A stretch of 64,000 bases of DNA, from the NCBI GenBank assembly GCA_023897205.1, contig JAHWDD010000005.1, positions 186,001-250,000 of the forward strand. Direction: 5' to 3'. This DNA comes from Exophiala sp. HKRS030. Its lineage: Eukaryota > Ascomycota > Eurotiomycetes > Chaetothyriales > Herpotrichiellaceae. Below are positions 31,920-42,710 of this stretch, piece by piece (the first letter of the stretch is position 1; the number at the start of each line of letters is the position of its first letter). The position numbers were made by a program, and so were the translations under genes. The notes under the pieces are model-generated. The model did no database searches. It saw only the letters and a program-made list of their open reading frames with translations, and was not told the origin of the DNA.

Positions 31920-33946
31920 ATGGCATCTACTGAGAGCAAGACCGATGCTGTTGCAGAGCATGGAGATGTAGCGCAAATCGAAGCAGGCAGCCTCCCAGGC
32001 CATGAAAAAATCAACATTTCTGGGGTGACTGCAGTGCACCGAAACGAGATCCCAGAGGGATACTACAAATCTTGGACTTTCATCGGAACTTTCGCAGCGA
32101 TCTGCATTAATAGTGCCTGCGCCTATGCTTCTTTTGGGTTTCCGACTAACTTGTTGTCAATTATCAACGAAGATCTTGGTACGTTTTCTTTGTGGTGCGT
32201 GGTTCTCGACAGTGCCTTAACAAGCCGTCAGGGCCAAATCCTAACTATGTGTGGATATCGCTCGTATGGACAACTAGCTCGACGGTTGTTTTTGCGGTAG
32301 GTGGCCGATTGTCCGACCTATTCGGACGACGGTGGTACTTTATCGTGGGAAATGTCCTGTAAGTCTCAGTCGGATTTGTGGACGACACGGATACTGATCG
32401 TCGATAAAGTGGCTTCATAGGTTCAATCTTTGCCTCGGTGAGCAAGAGCAAGTGATTTTCCTGTCGGAACGATACTGACAGCGTCAGCAAGCGCAAACGA
32501 TCCCCCAACTCATTGGTGCCAGCGTATTTATCGGGCTTGCAGCTGGGGTGCAACAGATGTGGCCGATGGCGGTTGACGAACTGGTCCCAAACCGCGATCG
32601 TGGAATTGTGAACGCCATCGTTTGGCTAACAGCACTTCCATTCTCCGTTTTCTCACCTGTCATTGCCCGAAGTCTATACACCAACACAGCTGCAGGATGG
32701 AGAGGGTGCTATTACATTGCTATGGCAATGAGTGTGACTGCTACAGTCTTGTTTTTTGTCTTCTACCACCCTCCCACCTTCCAGCAACTGCGCGCGGCCG
32801 AAACGAGGCAGGTGTCCAAACTCCAGATGCTGGACATTGGAGGTTTGATCCTGCTTTCCAGCGGTCTGGTTTGCTTCTTGTTGGGCATATCATGGGGCGG
32901 GAACCAGTGAGCATGCTCCTACCAACCACGTTGCAAGCTAATCAAGGTCACAGGTACCCTTGGAAGTCCGGACAGGTCATCGGGTGCATCGTCGGCGGCG
33001 TCGCCCTCCTCGCTGCTTTCGGGCTCTATGGTATGTCTCTTCGGTGCTTGTCTTCCGATTCTATGCTCATTTTGGCCTAGAGGTCTTTCACGAACAGCCT
33101 TACCCCCTCATTCCCATGCGGTTGTTCACGAACCTCCCGTACATGGGATACATCATCAGCGCTGCTCTTATAACACTAAATTACTACAATATTTCGATTC
33201 TGTGGCCGATGCAATCTGCTGTTGTGTATCCAACAAGCATCGTCGGAATTGGTTGGCTTTCGACGACTACAGGTGGAGGCGCATTGTTGGGCGACCTGGT
33301 TGCATGTTCTCTGATTCGCCCTCTGCCAAAACACAGGTGGCAAACCGTATTCTACGCCGTCATGGGAACCATTTTCACTGCCGGTCTGGCAGCGACCGAC
33401 TCTGGTAGTAGGTCGATGGCGGTTGCGTTCGTCATTTTGAGCTGTTTCGCAGTGGGAGCTATCGAAGCCATGGCATACACATTGGCCCCGCTTCTGTGTG
33501 CACCGGAAGACATTGGACTCGCTCTTGGAGTGATGCTAACGGCACGCACATTCATCCCTAGCATTTCTACAGCCATATACCTGAGCGTACTCGGTAGCAA
33601 GTTATCTACCAACATTCCCAAATACGTTATTCCCGCAGCCACTAATGCTGGCCTGCCAGCGAGTGAGCTCCCAGGATTGATCACGGGTTTAGGCACAGGC
33701 AACTTTTCTGGTATCGCGGGAATCACACCCGGGATTATTAGTGCATCGACAGTGGCTTATCAGACAGCTTACACCAAGACATTCAAGCTGATTTATCTGT
33801 CGACAATTGCGTGGGGTGGTGCTGGCATCATCTTCTCCTTGTTCTCTGCCAATATGGAGGCCAAGCTGGACGACACCGTCGAGAGGAGACTTCACGGCAA
33901 GGAAATCACGGCTCTGACGGACAAAGCCCCAATCACGTCAGCCTAA
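31920..33946 (+). CDS. MFS transporter, 14-TM drug/siderophore type (TRI12-like family)
   Basis: Six exons (31920-32178, 32232-32358, 32410-32437, 32488-32906, 32954-33030, 33081-33946) give 591 residues. The third exon is only 28 bp. After a hydrophilic N-terminus of about 45 residues the first membrane helix starts at SWTFIGTFAAICINSACAY. GGRLSDLFGRRW is the MFS loop 2-3 signature and DELVPNRDRG a later loop. The length and the HEQPYPLIPMRLF block match the 14-helix fungal efflux family that includes trichothecene and siderophore transporters. The name describes family only. It probably exports a toxic substrate or intermediate across the plasma membrane. It is divergent from the acyl-CoA ligase. 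Confidence 0.86.
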
Positions 33947-35594
33947 CCGAGCAAGGTAGACAAGCAGAGAGAGTGACCTTATCGTACTGTTGCACCGGCT
34001 GTGGACATTTCGTTCACCTGGAACCTGGTGACAGCTTTGTATCTTTCCGACATTGGATCCCGACTTTGTACATAGACGAAAAAGTTGTTCAGTCCGTAGT
34101 GCAAAATCCTCATTCTCATCCAGACCTTGTCAGTCAACTGTTTGCAAACCGGCCTATGGCGACAAGAATATGCGAAGAAGGCAGATTGGCCAACCAGCTG
34201 CACGGGTTTCGAGGAAGCACAAGTCTAATCCCCGCGGTGGACCGGTACGAGTAGTGCTACCCAAATATGCCTGCGCTGGGCCACATGCACTCGGTACTTC
34301 TGGTTGATACTGGTCCTGCACAACTACCAAAGATGCTCCGTGCTCCGAGCCTACTCGTAGGTTCTACGGGCGTTCTGTAGCTTTACGATTGTTGACTCGC
34401 GCCTTGGTGCACCTACCTTACCCTGTGCAAAATTATGTCAAGCTGTGTAACAACGTATGGAGTGCATAGATCATCGGCGTGCTACGAGGCGGAAGACAAT
34501 GTAGGTCATCAAAAGGCTGCGTGCTTCCCCGTGTTTGTCGGGGCACACGGTGTAAAGGCTACGTACTCCGGCAACACTGGGTACTTTCTCTTCCCCAACA
34601 AGCCTTTTGGTTCATAACAAGAAAGACGTTCTTGGACTCTCTGCTTTGTCTACGTCCATTAGTACACCCCGTCTTGTCACTCGTTTACTTCAGAGTCGAT
34701 CAGGAAGAGCGCTCGTTGTTGAGACAACCTCGGTGACATTTGACGCGGCAACGAGAGCAGCCTCAACCGAAGCAAGATCTACGGCCCTTTGAAATATGTA
34801 AACAGATAGTAGAGAACGGCATCGTAGTTATCGAGGTCAGACTCGTCAATACATCATATTGGATCTCCAACTATCATTGCCCTCTTGGCAACACCATCTA
34901 ACACGAAATTATTGTTTCTGCTGGTAATACTTCCCACCACTTCAGGGGACCCACACATGCAGTGACACCTCTGGGGAACCTTCCGCTTGCGTAGTCCTAA
35001 GTCCATGGCATGGGCGCAGGACAGTCTTGTAGTCTTTGGTTGGTACTGGCCAAATCAGCCATCCCGCTGTGGAGCATATCAGATCATAAGCGTCTTCCAA
35101 TAACCAATGAGTGCTCGAAATAAAGAGAAGAACCAGAGGGTCGAAGACTTGCGTGCGTTGTTTTCGGTACTTAGAAGACCCGGCGACGGTACAGTACGGA
35201 GTACAAATGTACGACTTGATTGGAGTTCATCAGGCTCCCCCGAGTAATGTGTTCGGAGCTTCTACCCAATCATAGGGATAAGGATCCCAATATCGAGTCA
35301 GTCTTCCCCATGGAGGCGGGCCAGACCAAGCCCCAGCCTTGATTGATTGGATCCATCTCCTCGCCTCCATGTGTCCAACGTCGAAACTACCGCGGTATTT
35401 CTAAAATAGGCCCAGTGTCCCCCACTCTAACACTCCTAGAGCCTACGTACTACCCCGGAAACAGAACCCCAGGTATTAATTCAACCGGGTCTGAGGAAAA
35501 TCCTCTTATGCCGCATTTTGAACCACGACTGTCTGCCACCTTTTTTCTCGACGGTTTTTCGTGAACGACAGCGACAACTTCGATTCCACAGCGC
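33947..35594 (+). promoter_or_regulatory. Long upstream region of the cluster regulator
   Basis: This 1.65-kb region has no supported gene. It contains CCGCGG at 34232-34237 and 35390-35395, CCTCGG at 34728-34733 and the leftmost exact TACGGAGTA nonamer (35195-35203). Boxes shared with the target promoters would fit autoregulation of the Zn2Cys6 gene. That is inference. Confidence 0.45.
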
Positions 35595-38260
35595 ATGATG
35601 TCGGCCATGTCAGGCCCCGAAGGGCCAGTGTTCTCAGCTCATCAACTTACCCTTGAGCCAGCCAGCCCTTCGTCTACACGAGGGCAAAAGCGCCGGAGAG
35701 CATCACGCGGTAAGCTACTAGCTGAAGATCTGACACATCCCACACAGTGATTGACCACCTGTTAATATAGCTTGCCTGTCATGTCGAGCAAGAAAAGTCC
35801 GGTGTAATGCGGTTGACCTAGCGCCGCAGCCGTGTAGCAACTGCCAGTACGATAAGACAGAATGTATCATGCGCCGGAGGCAGTATATGCGCTCTCCGCC
35901 ACCTGTGCCGTCACACAAAATTCCTTCTCCACCGGCGAGTCTACAACGTCCAGGCAATCCTCGATATCTGCCTGACGCAAGACCGGAAGCGTCTCAACGG
36001 CCCGAGATAGCAGCGTAAGTACCAGTGTGGTCGATTGAATCCCGGGAAGCTTAGTCGGCTCAACAGGTACGATGTGTCTCTTGGACCACAATCAAGCGCG
36101 GCAAGCCAACCCCAACTCGACCACTCTGCTCTCTACTCTGACATTGACCTGTCTGATTTCCTCGTCACTTGCAGTCCACTCTCGCTGCCTCCGACCGGTA
36201 GCACCTCTCAGCCAATGATCTCCGATCAGTCAAACGACAGACTGGCGAACGAGATCGACCCGCAATTCGCGGCCGAGGTAGTAGACAACATCGACTTTGG
36301 AACCGCCTTGGGGGCATTATCTGCAGCAGAACCTGCGCCGACATACATGTCCAACGAATTCGAGAGTCTACGGGGACAACCTCAGGCCTTGTCAGCACTG
36401 TCAACCACGACTTCATCAAAGCCCACTTCCGATTGCGTCTGCGATATTGCGTGCAAGTCTCCTTTTCCGTGGGTTGCGATTTGGTGCCGTCGCAACCTAG
36501 ACACAGCTACCATCGCAACACTGCAAGCCACCCAATCTTTGACAGCGCCCTCCTTCGAAACCGTATTGGTGCTTTTCGAGCACTACTTCGTGCACCTGAA
36601 CACATCCAAGCCCTGCGTCAGCGAATGGGACCTGTACCGATGCATATTTGAGCGGTCATCGGACGAGCAGGGCCAACAATGGAAGATTAGTCTGTCGTTG
36701 CTGAACGCGGTTCTGTTCGCAGCTAGTGGGGTACGTTTCCCATCGGAGCCGCCGGGACACACCTCTGGAATAGAACGATGCTAATCAAGTGCTAGTTTGT
36801 CTCGAAAGAAGTCGCCGAGGCTGCAGGGTTTTCGAGCATTATGCTAATGCGGAGGACATTCTATACTCGTGCCAAAGTAAGCGTCATATGTGGTAACCTG
36901 TCGTCCCTTGGCTAAACCACATGCTTTCAACAGACTCTATACGATGCCGGCTGTGAGCAGAACAACATGGATCGTTTGCGAATATGCTTGCTGCTGAGCC
37001 ACTTCCAGTCTTTCCCCGTGGCCAATCACGAACCTGGATCCTGGCTCCTTGAAGCTCGGCGGATCCTTCTCCAGGCAGACTTGCAGTATCAGTTTACCAA
37101 TAACTCCCGTGGAAAGCTGGAGAAGCGATGGAGACTTCTCTACTGCTGTTTCATCATGGAACTGTGCTCACACATCATCTCCTCCCGACTCCGGGGACCG
37201 ACCATCGATGTCCCCGATGATGTTCCCAAGATGCAGATCGAGGACTTGGAAGACGCAACTTGCACTTGGTTCATGGACCCCGAGACGAAGAAAAAGGCGA
37301 TGGAGATGTTCTTGGGCTACGTGAATGTGTCCAAGATCTTGTTGCCACTGCGTCGGCTCTTACAGTGCCGAAACGCGGAGGTGCTCTCAACGCTCGGCAG
37401 AGATCCCAATACGATAGAGCGGTCTCAGATGACCAGCGACCTCGAATCCGTGGAATCTCAGCTCACCGAGTGGCACGATGCACGCGAAAAGTTGTTCGAA
37501 AAGATCAAATGGCCCGCGACCTTTGTTCCGGGTGAAGTCAGCAACTGGGTCATGCAAGCGAGCGTCGAGTTAAGTTACTGGTAAGGAACACCTCCTAGAC
37601 GGCCTGCTCGTTCTAATCATCATCTCATAGGTATATCCTATCTCTGGTACACCAACTGGACCTCTCATCCAACCGGCCGCGCACGACAAAGTGGGCGGCG
37701 GTGATGCAGGTGACGTCTTGCACAGTGCTCCAGCAGGCTTCCACCAACATCACCCGAATCCTCCGTGGTCTCTTGCAGCAGGACTATGTCAGATATCTCC
37801 AGGACACAATGTACTTCTTGCCTCTTCCCCACCACCCCCAAAACTTGACCAGAGTAAGATACTAAAACTGCGTGCACTACGTAGCATACCATACGTCCTT
37901 GTCCCCCTCATAATCAGCACCGTCTACCTTCGCTCGACAGCATCCACTTCGGCCTGCATCGTTCACGATCTCTCGACCTGCTACCGTATGCTCGCCATCT
38001 TCGCCGAACGCTACGAAGTGGTCGACTACTATCTCCAGCTCGTCGAAATGTGCGCCGCGATCGCGTACGATCGGCTGCTGCTTGAGAAAGTGCCCTACCC
38101 AGCGCCGTCGAATGGCTCGAGCCTGCGCAAACTGATGAGCACCGAAACCGACGACACGCCACTGCCGCCCATCAAGACCTACCTGGCGGCGCTGACGGCG
38201 CTGGAAAATTGTCTCGTTCGGGGCATCACGGATCCCGTGAAGTGCCGTCATGCCACATGA
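35595..38260 (+). CDS. Zn2Cys6 transcription factor (probable cluster regulator)
   Basis: Seven exons (35595-35709, 35771-36014, 36067-36730, 36796-36876, 36934-37580, 37631-37810, 37885-38260) give 768 residues. The binuclear zinc finger has cysteines 40, 43, 50, 60, 63 and 70 (CX2CX6CX9CX2CX6C), beginning ACLSCRARKVRC and preceded by QKRRRASR. The pattern resembles the FarA/FarB/CTF1 group, whose described site is CCTCGG. A middle homology region follows (SFETVLVLFEHYFVHLN, LRICLLLSHFQSFP, RLLYCCFIMELCSHIISSRLRGPTIDVPDD). The last intron (37811-37884, GTACTT donor) is the only one that restores the helix DTIIPYVLVPLIISTVYL in frame. As the only transcription factor in the block it is the natural candidate regulator of the cluster. 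Confidence 0.85.
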
Positions 38261-38673
38261 ACCGGATGAAACGTGCCTTGGTGCGATGCCTAGGTGTATT
38301 TCGGACGGGGCTGCGTCTCCTCGTGCTCCTGATCTAGCCATGGTGATAATGATAATAACTATCCTCTACTTGCCCTCGTCTTCTCCTGCTTAACCTCCAC
38401 TTTGATTCCCTCGGTTTGCTCCAATGACTGAGAAGGACCTCTTCTGTTCGAAGCTAATGATGATATAATACTTGACATTGAATTCTCACATGGTTCGCAG
38501 CAGTAGATCTTAATCTGCAAATCTTTGTCAAGGATAGGACGCCGCGGTAAACCTGCGCCTAGTGCTGTGATGGGGTTTGCAGGTCCAAATGGAGGTGTCA
38601 AACAACTGACGACGACACGATCGGACCAAACAGAATTCTGGAGAGCCGATCGTCAGCAACAGCAAAGCCCGAA
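38261..38673. other. Convergent gap with CCGCGG
   Basis: This 413-bp gap lies between the 3' ends of the regulator and P450-b. CCGCGG is at 38542-38547. As both genes end here, this copy is not in an obvious promoter position. Confidence 0.4.
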
Positions 38674-40299
38674 TTACTGGACGATGACCTGCAGGCCCTT
38701 GGACCCTTCCTTCTGGAAAGGCGAGAAGAAATCATGATACGGCTTGACATCGTCGTATTCGGTCTCAAAGATGCGCAGGTCGAACTTGTCCAACAGCGTC
38801 GCCGTCGTGATAAGGACCTCCAACTGCGCCAGATCCCTGCCGATACAGGCCCTCGATCCTTTGCCGAAGGGGGCATAGAAGCGCTCCGCCGTTGCTGCCG
38901 TGGAGGGGTCAAGCCACCGCTCGGGATCGAATTCGTGGGGACGTGGATGGCAGTTGGGGTCCATGTGCATGTCGGCAATGTTCATGCTGATGATGGTCCC
39001 CGGCGGAAAGGAGTGGTCCCGCCAGACTATGACGTTGTTTGGATCGTACCGGGGCAGGCGGCCAGAGACTTCGTTCCCGTACCTCAGGCACTCTTTCATA
39101 CAGGCCCCCAGGTATGGGAGGCCGAGAAGGGTGGCCTTGGAGCTAATGTCAGCACCGTTCTGCTTTGCGGATTCAAGCTCCGCGACGAGTTTGCTTCTGA
39201 TATCGGGCTTGGTCAAAATAAAGTAGAAAAGGGTTTCCAAGGTCGCTCCGGTGGTTTCGGACCCAGCGCCGACAATGGTGGTGGCTTCGGAGAAAAGGCG
39301 AGCGGGAGTTTTGTCGCTCTCGGGCAGATCAGAGTTGTGGATTCCGTGGAGGACCGTTTCCCTGTCATCTCCTTTGTCTGAGCCTACTACGATTCTCCTC
39401 GATTGTTCGTAATTGTACTGGCACTTGGAGTGAGTCATTCGCACACGAGAAGAAGAGGTCAAGCAGCTTACCATTTGAAACTTCATTAGCTGGATCATCC
39501 CTGGTGAAGCGATCCGGTGCATCAGCCACGAAGGAGTTGCCATCAGAACCGGGAAAATAAAGCGAAAGTGTCTGTTCCAAATTGCGACATGTGATAGCAT
39601 CTGATTGACACTACTCAAGTCTTCACCCAGATCCGGTGACTCCAGCAGATGGAATCCATCCGGAAGCGCATACTGGCTGATGACATCTCTCGCCAGAGAA
39701 CGGAATGCATTCCCGAGTCGGAGGGGTCGTCCACTGGCTTTGAATTCCTCCATGCGGTGAACTAGCTGCGTAATGTTCTTCTGAACCTGGATCTCGAGTG
39801 CGTTGAGAGCGGCGGGTGAGAAGAACTTGTTGAAGGCTTTCCGTCGCTGTCGATGCCCCAGAAAAGAGTCCGTCGCGAAGGCAGCATCCGGGCCATCCAA
39901 GAATCCGTAGTAGAATGGATCCTTGTTCAGTTTGGACGAGATGTTGTAGAACTTGTCGTAGTACTCCGAGTCTTTGATGTGGATTTCGTTTGGATTGATT
40001 CGCACCACCGGTCCTACGCCTAAATCAGAGACTCGTACCCAAAAGTGCCAGACGACCCTACCGTATTTCTCATGCAAGTCCTCGATATGGAAACAGTACT
40101 TGCCGCCCAACCAGGCATCATAGTAGAATTCATAGAGATACAAAATGGCGGCTAGCCGCGGCCCTGGTATCTTCGCCAAAGGGTGGAAGAAGCAGCGTTG
40201 AACAGTGAGATGTAGAGCCCGAAGGATAAGTGCTAGCACTATAGCGACGAGGCCAGTAGTCCATGAAACAGGGACCAAGTCAGTTGGAAAGGTCATCAT
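38674..40299 (-). CDS. Cytochrome P450 (P450-b)
   Basis: Three exons (40299-40062, 40013-39472, 39417-38674) give 507 residues. Both introns are multiples of three and open in frame, so an uninterrupted 587-codon frame exists. However, GT-AG signals and the restored blocks EKYGPVVRINPNEIHI and FQMYNYEQSR support splicing. The membrane anchor is at about 12-35 and the proline hinge HPLAKIPGPRLAA follows. The I-helix is AGSETTG, ExxR is KECLR, and the haem motif FGKGSRACIG starts at 444, with the cysteine at 451. It resembles fungal pisatin-demethylase/benzoate-hydroxylase-like P450s. Likely an ER monooxygenase of the pathway. CCGCGG lies upstream at 40451-40456. It is the last intact gene of the block. 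Confidence 0.88.
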   Translation of the reverse strand: MMTFPTDLVPVSWTTGLVAIVLALILRALHLTVQRCFFHPLAKIPGPRLAAILYLYEFYYDAWLGGKYCFHIEDLHEKYGRVVWHFWVRVSDLGVGPVVRINPNEIHIKDSEYYDKFYNISSKLNKDPFYYGFLDGPDAAFATDSFLGHRQRRKAFNKFFSPAALNALEIQVQKNITQLVHRMEEFKASGRPLRLGNAFRSLARDVISQYALPDGFHLLESPDLGEDLSSVNQMLSHVAIWNRHFRFIFPVLMATPSWLMHRIASPGMIQLMKFQMVSCLTSSSRVRMTHSKCQYNYEQSRRIVVGSDKGDDRETVLHGIHNSDLPESDKTPARLFSEATTIVGAGSETTGATLETLFYFILTKPDIRSKLVAELESAKQNGADISSKATLLGLPYLGACMKECLRYGNEVSGRLPRYDPNNVIVWRDHSFPPGTIISMNIADMHMDPNCHPRPHEFDPERWLDPSTAATAERFYAPFGKGSRACIGRDLAQLEVLITTATLLDKFDLRIFETEYDDVKPYHDFFSPFQKEGSKGLQVIVQ

Positions 40300-40450
40300 T
40301 GTTGTGTTCAGCCAGGCTTTTGCAATGCAGATTGTTACCGCCCTATAGTCACCGAGGGAGGTTCGACTCCGATCAATGCTTTTATTTTGAAAAGGGATGA
40401 CCTCTCCCAGCCTAATCAGTCCCTCCAGAAAGCGCACAAAGTGTGAGATC

Positions 40451-40456
40451 CCGCGG
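40451..40456. promoter_or_regulatory. CCGCGG box upstream of P450-b
   Basis: This copy lies about 150 bp upstream of the P450-b start codon. It is the rightmost box in a promoter position of the cluster. Confidence 0.4.
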
Positions 40457-41881
40457 TACTACTTGAGTCGTTGTAACCCGACGACTCCTCGGATGCGCTC
40501 TCCGAAGGATTTGCCGTGGTCCAGTCGTCCAACCCCTGAGCTTTGGTCCATCGAATCGAAGTGCCACTTAGCATGTCTACATGGCTCTCCTACTGCATCT
40601 CATCATCTACAGCTCTTGACCTTATGGTTACTAGGAGGCAGTCATAGAAGACGCGAAGTCCGTCATATCAACTCCCACTACGATCCACGCGAGATATGCC
40701 TTACAATTCAAATAACTTGAGTCAAATATGTTATGGACTTGATGAGGCGGCCGTTTGTAATCTCGTAACGACAATGTAGCCTTGCGGTCAGAAGCCCAAA
40801 AGTCCCATTCGCAGACTGGAGGGAGGGCCCGGGGAACGGGCTTTCCCCCACCAAAACCCCGGTGTTTTCGTATCCTGCCTATGCTCGACTCCGCTGCGCA
40901 TCATGGACTAACGGCCCTGCGACACGCCATACATTAACCGCACTTACCCTTGCAGGCATACCGAGAGCTCAAGCGAGACAGGCCAGATATACCGAAGAGG
41001 CATAGAGAAGCATAATATCTTACCAGAAGAAAATTGTACTTGAGATAAGCGTAGATTATCACTATATATTTTTTAAATCAACTTCTACAATAGTGCCAAA
41101 CAAGGAGAGATCTGACCAAACTCCTGAACAGGGCCAGGGGTTAGAAAGCCTTGCCGATCCAGATGACGGTGTCTCGGTTGGTATTCAAGGGAGGAAGCCA
41201 GAGTAAACCTCTGACATCTAGGCAGTCTCGAGCGAAGCTCACGAATACGCAACAGGCAGTAACAACACTATGGAGACTGAGGATAAGGGGAACACTGTAT
41301 TATGTACGAACAGCTTCGGAAAAGGTACAAGACTTCTCAGAGGGTCATAGGGTACCAAGCAAGGCACTATGCTGCCTAGACTTGCTACAAGTCTCCCAAA
41401 GCCCTCCAAACGGACTTCGATACGGATTACTGAAGCGTTACCACTTACTTTGCTACAATTTACACCAAGATGGGCAAGATATACTTGTGACCTGTCCGAC
41501 CACAAGGCCGGAGAGATACCAGTCCATGCTGGTTTGTGGGCTTCTCAGAGTACGGCATGCTCGGCTCAACAACCGCGGGTTGCATTGGCGATCCTAGGTA
41601 ATTTGGAGCAGCACAATTTGTATTATATTCAAGCCAGAGTTACTCCGTACAAGCAGCTCAGACATAGAGACCGTTGGCGGCTAAGTCACGTGCTAGATGA
41701 GTATTGGCATCTCTATCACCCTCTGCCTCATAGCACTTGCCTGTTTTCCATTTTGCTTTGCATCCTTCATAGATCATAGAGAATGATATCAATCCACCAA
41801 GTCTGTCAGTTCATCAGAAACAGCGTCTTTAACTCGGTCATGCATGCTGGAAACGAACCAACAAGATTCTAGCTATGCTCC
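40457..41881. other. Gene-poor region, no identifiable content
   Basis: About 1.4 kb with only short frames. A 148-codon plus-strand frame (41151-41597) and an overlapping one (41369-41779) carry no motif I can recognise and have poor codon texture. AT-rich tracts occur near 41030-41090. One TACTCCGTA is at 41641-41649 and one CCGCGG at 41573-41578. This could be eroded mobile DNA, but no terminal repeat or transposase block is visible. Confidence 0.4.
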
Positions 41882-42710
41882 ATGATGACGAGGTGGTTGG
41901 CTGCACTCGCAAGCTTTATTGCAGTCTTTGTTCTCTAAAAGGTACGAGGCTACGCACCTGAGCCGTCCAATGTACCTGTCTCACTAAGGACAGATCGTAT
42001 GCGACATTCTATGGTCACCTCTGCGCGAGATCCCCGGACCTTTCCTGGCACGAGTGGCGACATGGTTCTTACGGGTTGTGTATATCTCTACAGCCACACT
42101 CAACGAACTCTACAGACAGTATGGGCATATTGTTCGGGCTGGACCCAACGACATAACCCTGTCAGGTGTTTTCAGTGTCAAGGAACTCTACGACAACAAA
42201 CTGCTTTCACCAAAGTACCTATATATGAATTTCTGATTTTGCCTCCCAACGCTGTGTTTAGCATGAGAGAGATGAGCAAGACCACAGTCAGAGGAGTATA
42301 TCACTGAGCCATGCATTCTCTCAATCAAACTTGGTTGAAGCTGAACTTTTGATCGCGAACCAGCTGCAAAAGCTCATTGATGTACTGGAGGCCAAGGAGG
42401 TCAAGCCTATTGATAGGTCGAAGTTATTTCGACTGGCTTTTTTTGACATTGTTGGTAAAGAAATTGCATCTTTTCATCTGCTAATGATAGCTATGAGAGC
42501 TCTTCTTGGGCCAATCCTTTCGCGGGTCGGACGAGGGAGACACACCCCAGTTTCTGACCGATGTTGAGCTATTCTTTGTTCTGGCGGACTTGAAATTCCA
42601 TGACCCCTTCATCGCAAAGGTGCTCTCATGGACACCTTATCAGTATATCTCCCTCGCCGTGTATATCATATGCATCCTAAAAGTCTTGTCAGACAGTCGA
42701 TAGATACATA
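41882..42710 (+). pseudogene. Decayed cytochrome P450 relic
   Basis: Separate frames together show an ordered P450 N-terminal half. A membrane anchor (WLAALASFIAVFVL, ending in a stop near 41936) comes first. Next are the hinge REIPGPFLARV and YGHIVRAGPNDITL (about 42020-42165), then LSHAFSQSNLVEAELL, KLFRLAFFDIVG (about 42300-42450) and SFRGSDEGDTPQFLTD (about 42508-42560). The pieces lie in different frames with intervening stops, beyond what single introns explain. The I-helix, ExxR and haem-cysteine motifs are absent, so the 3' half is lost. It is probably a dead paralog of a fungal P450 at the cluster edge. Confidence 0.7.
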
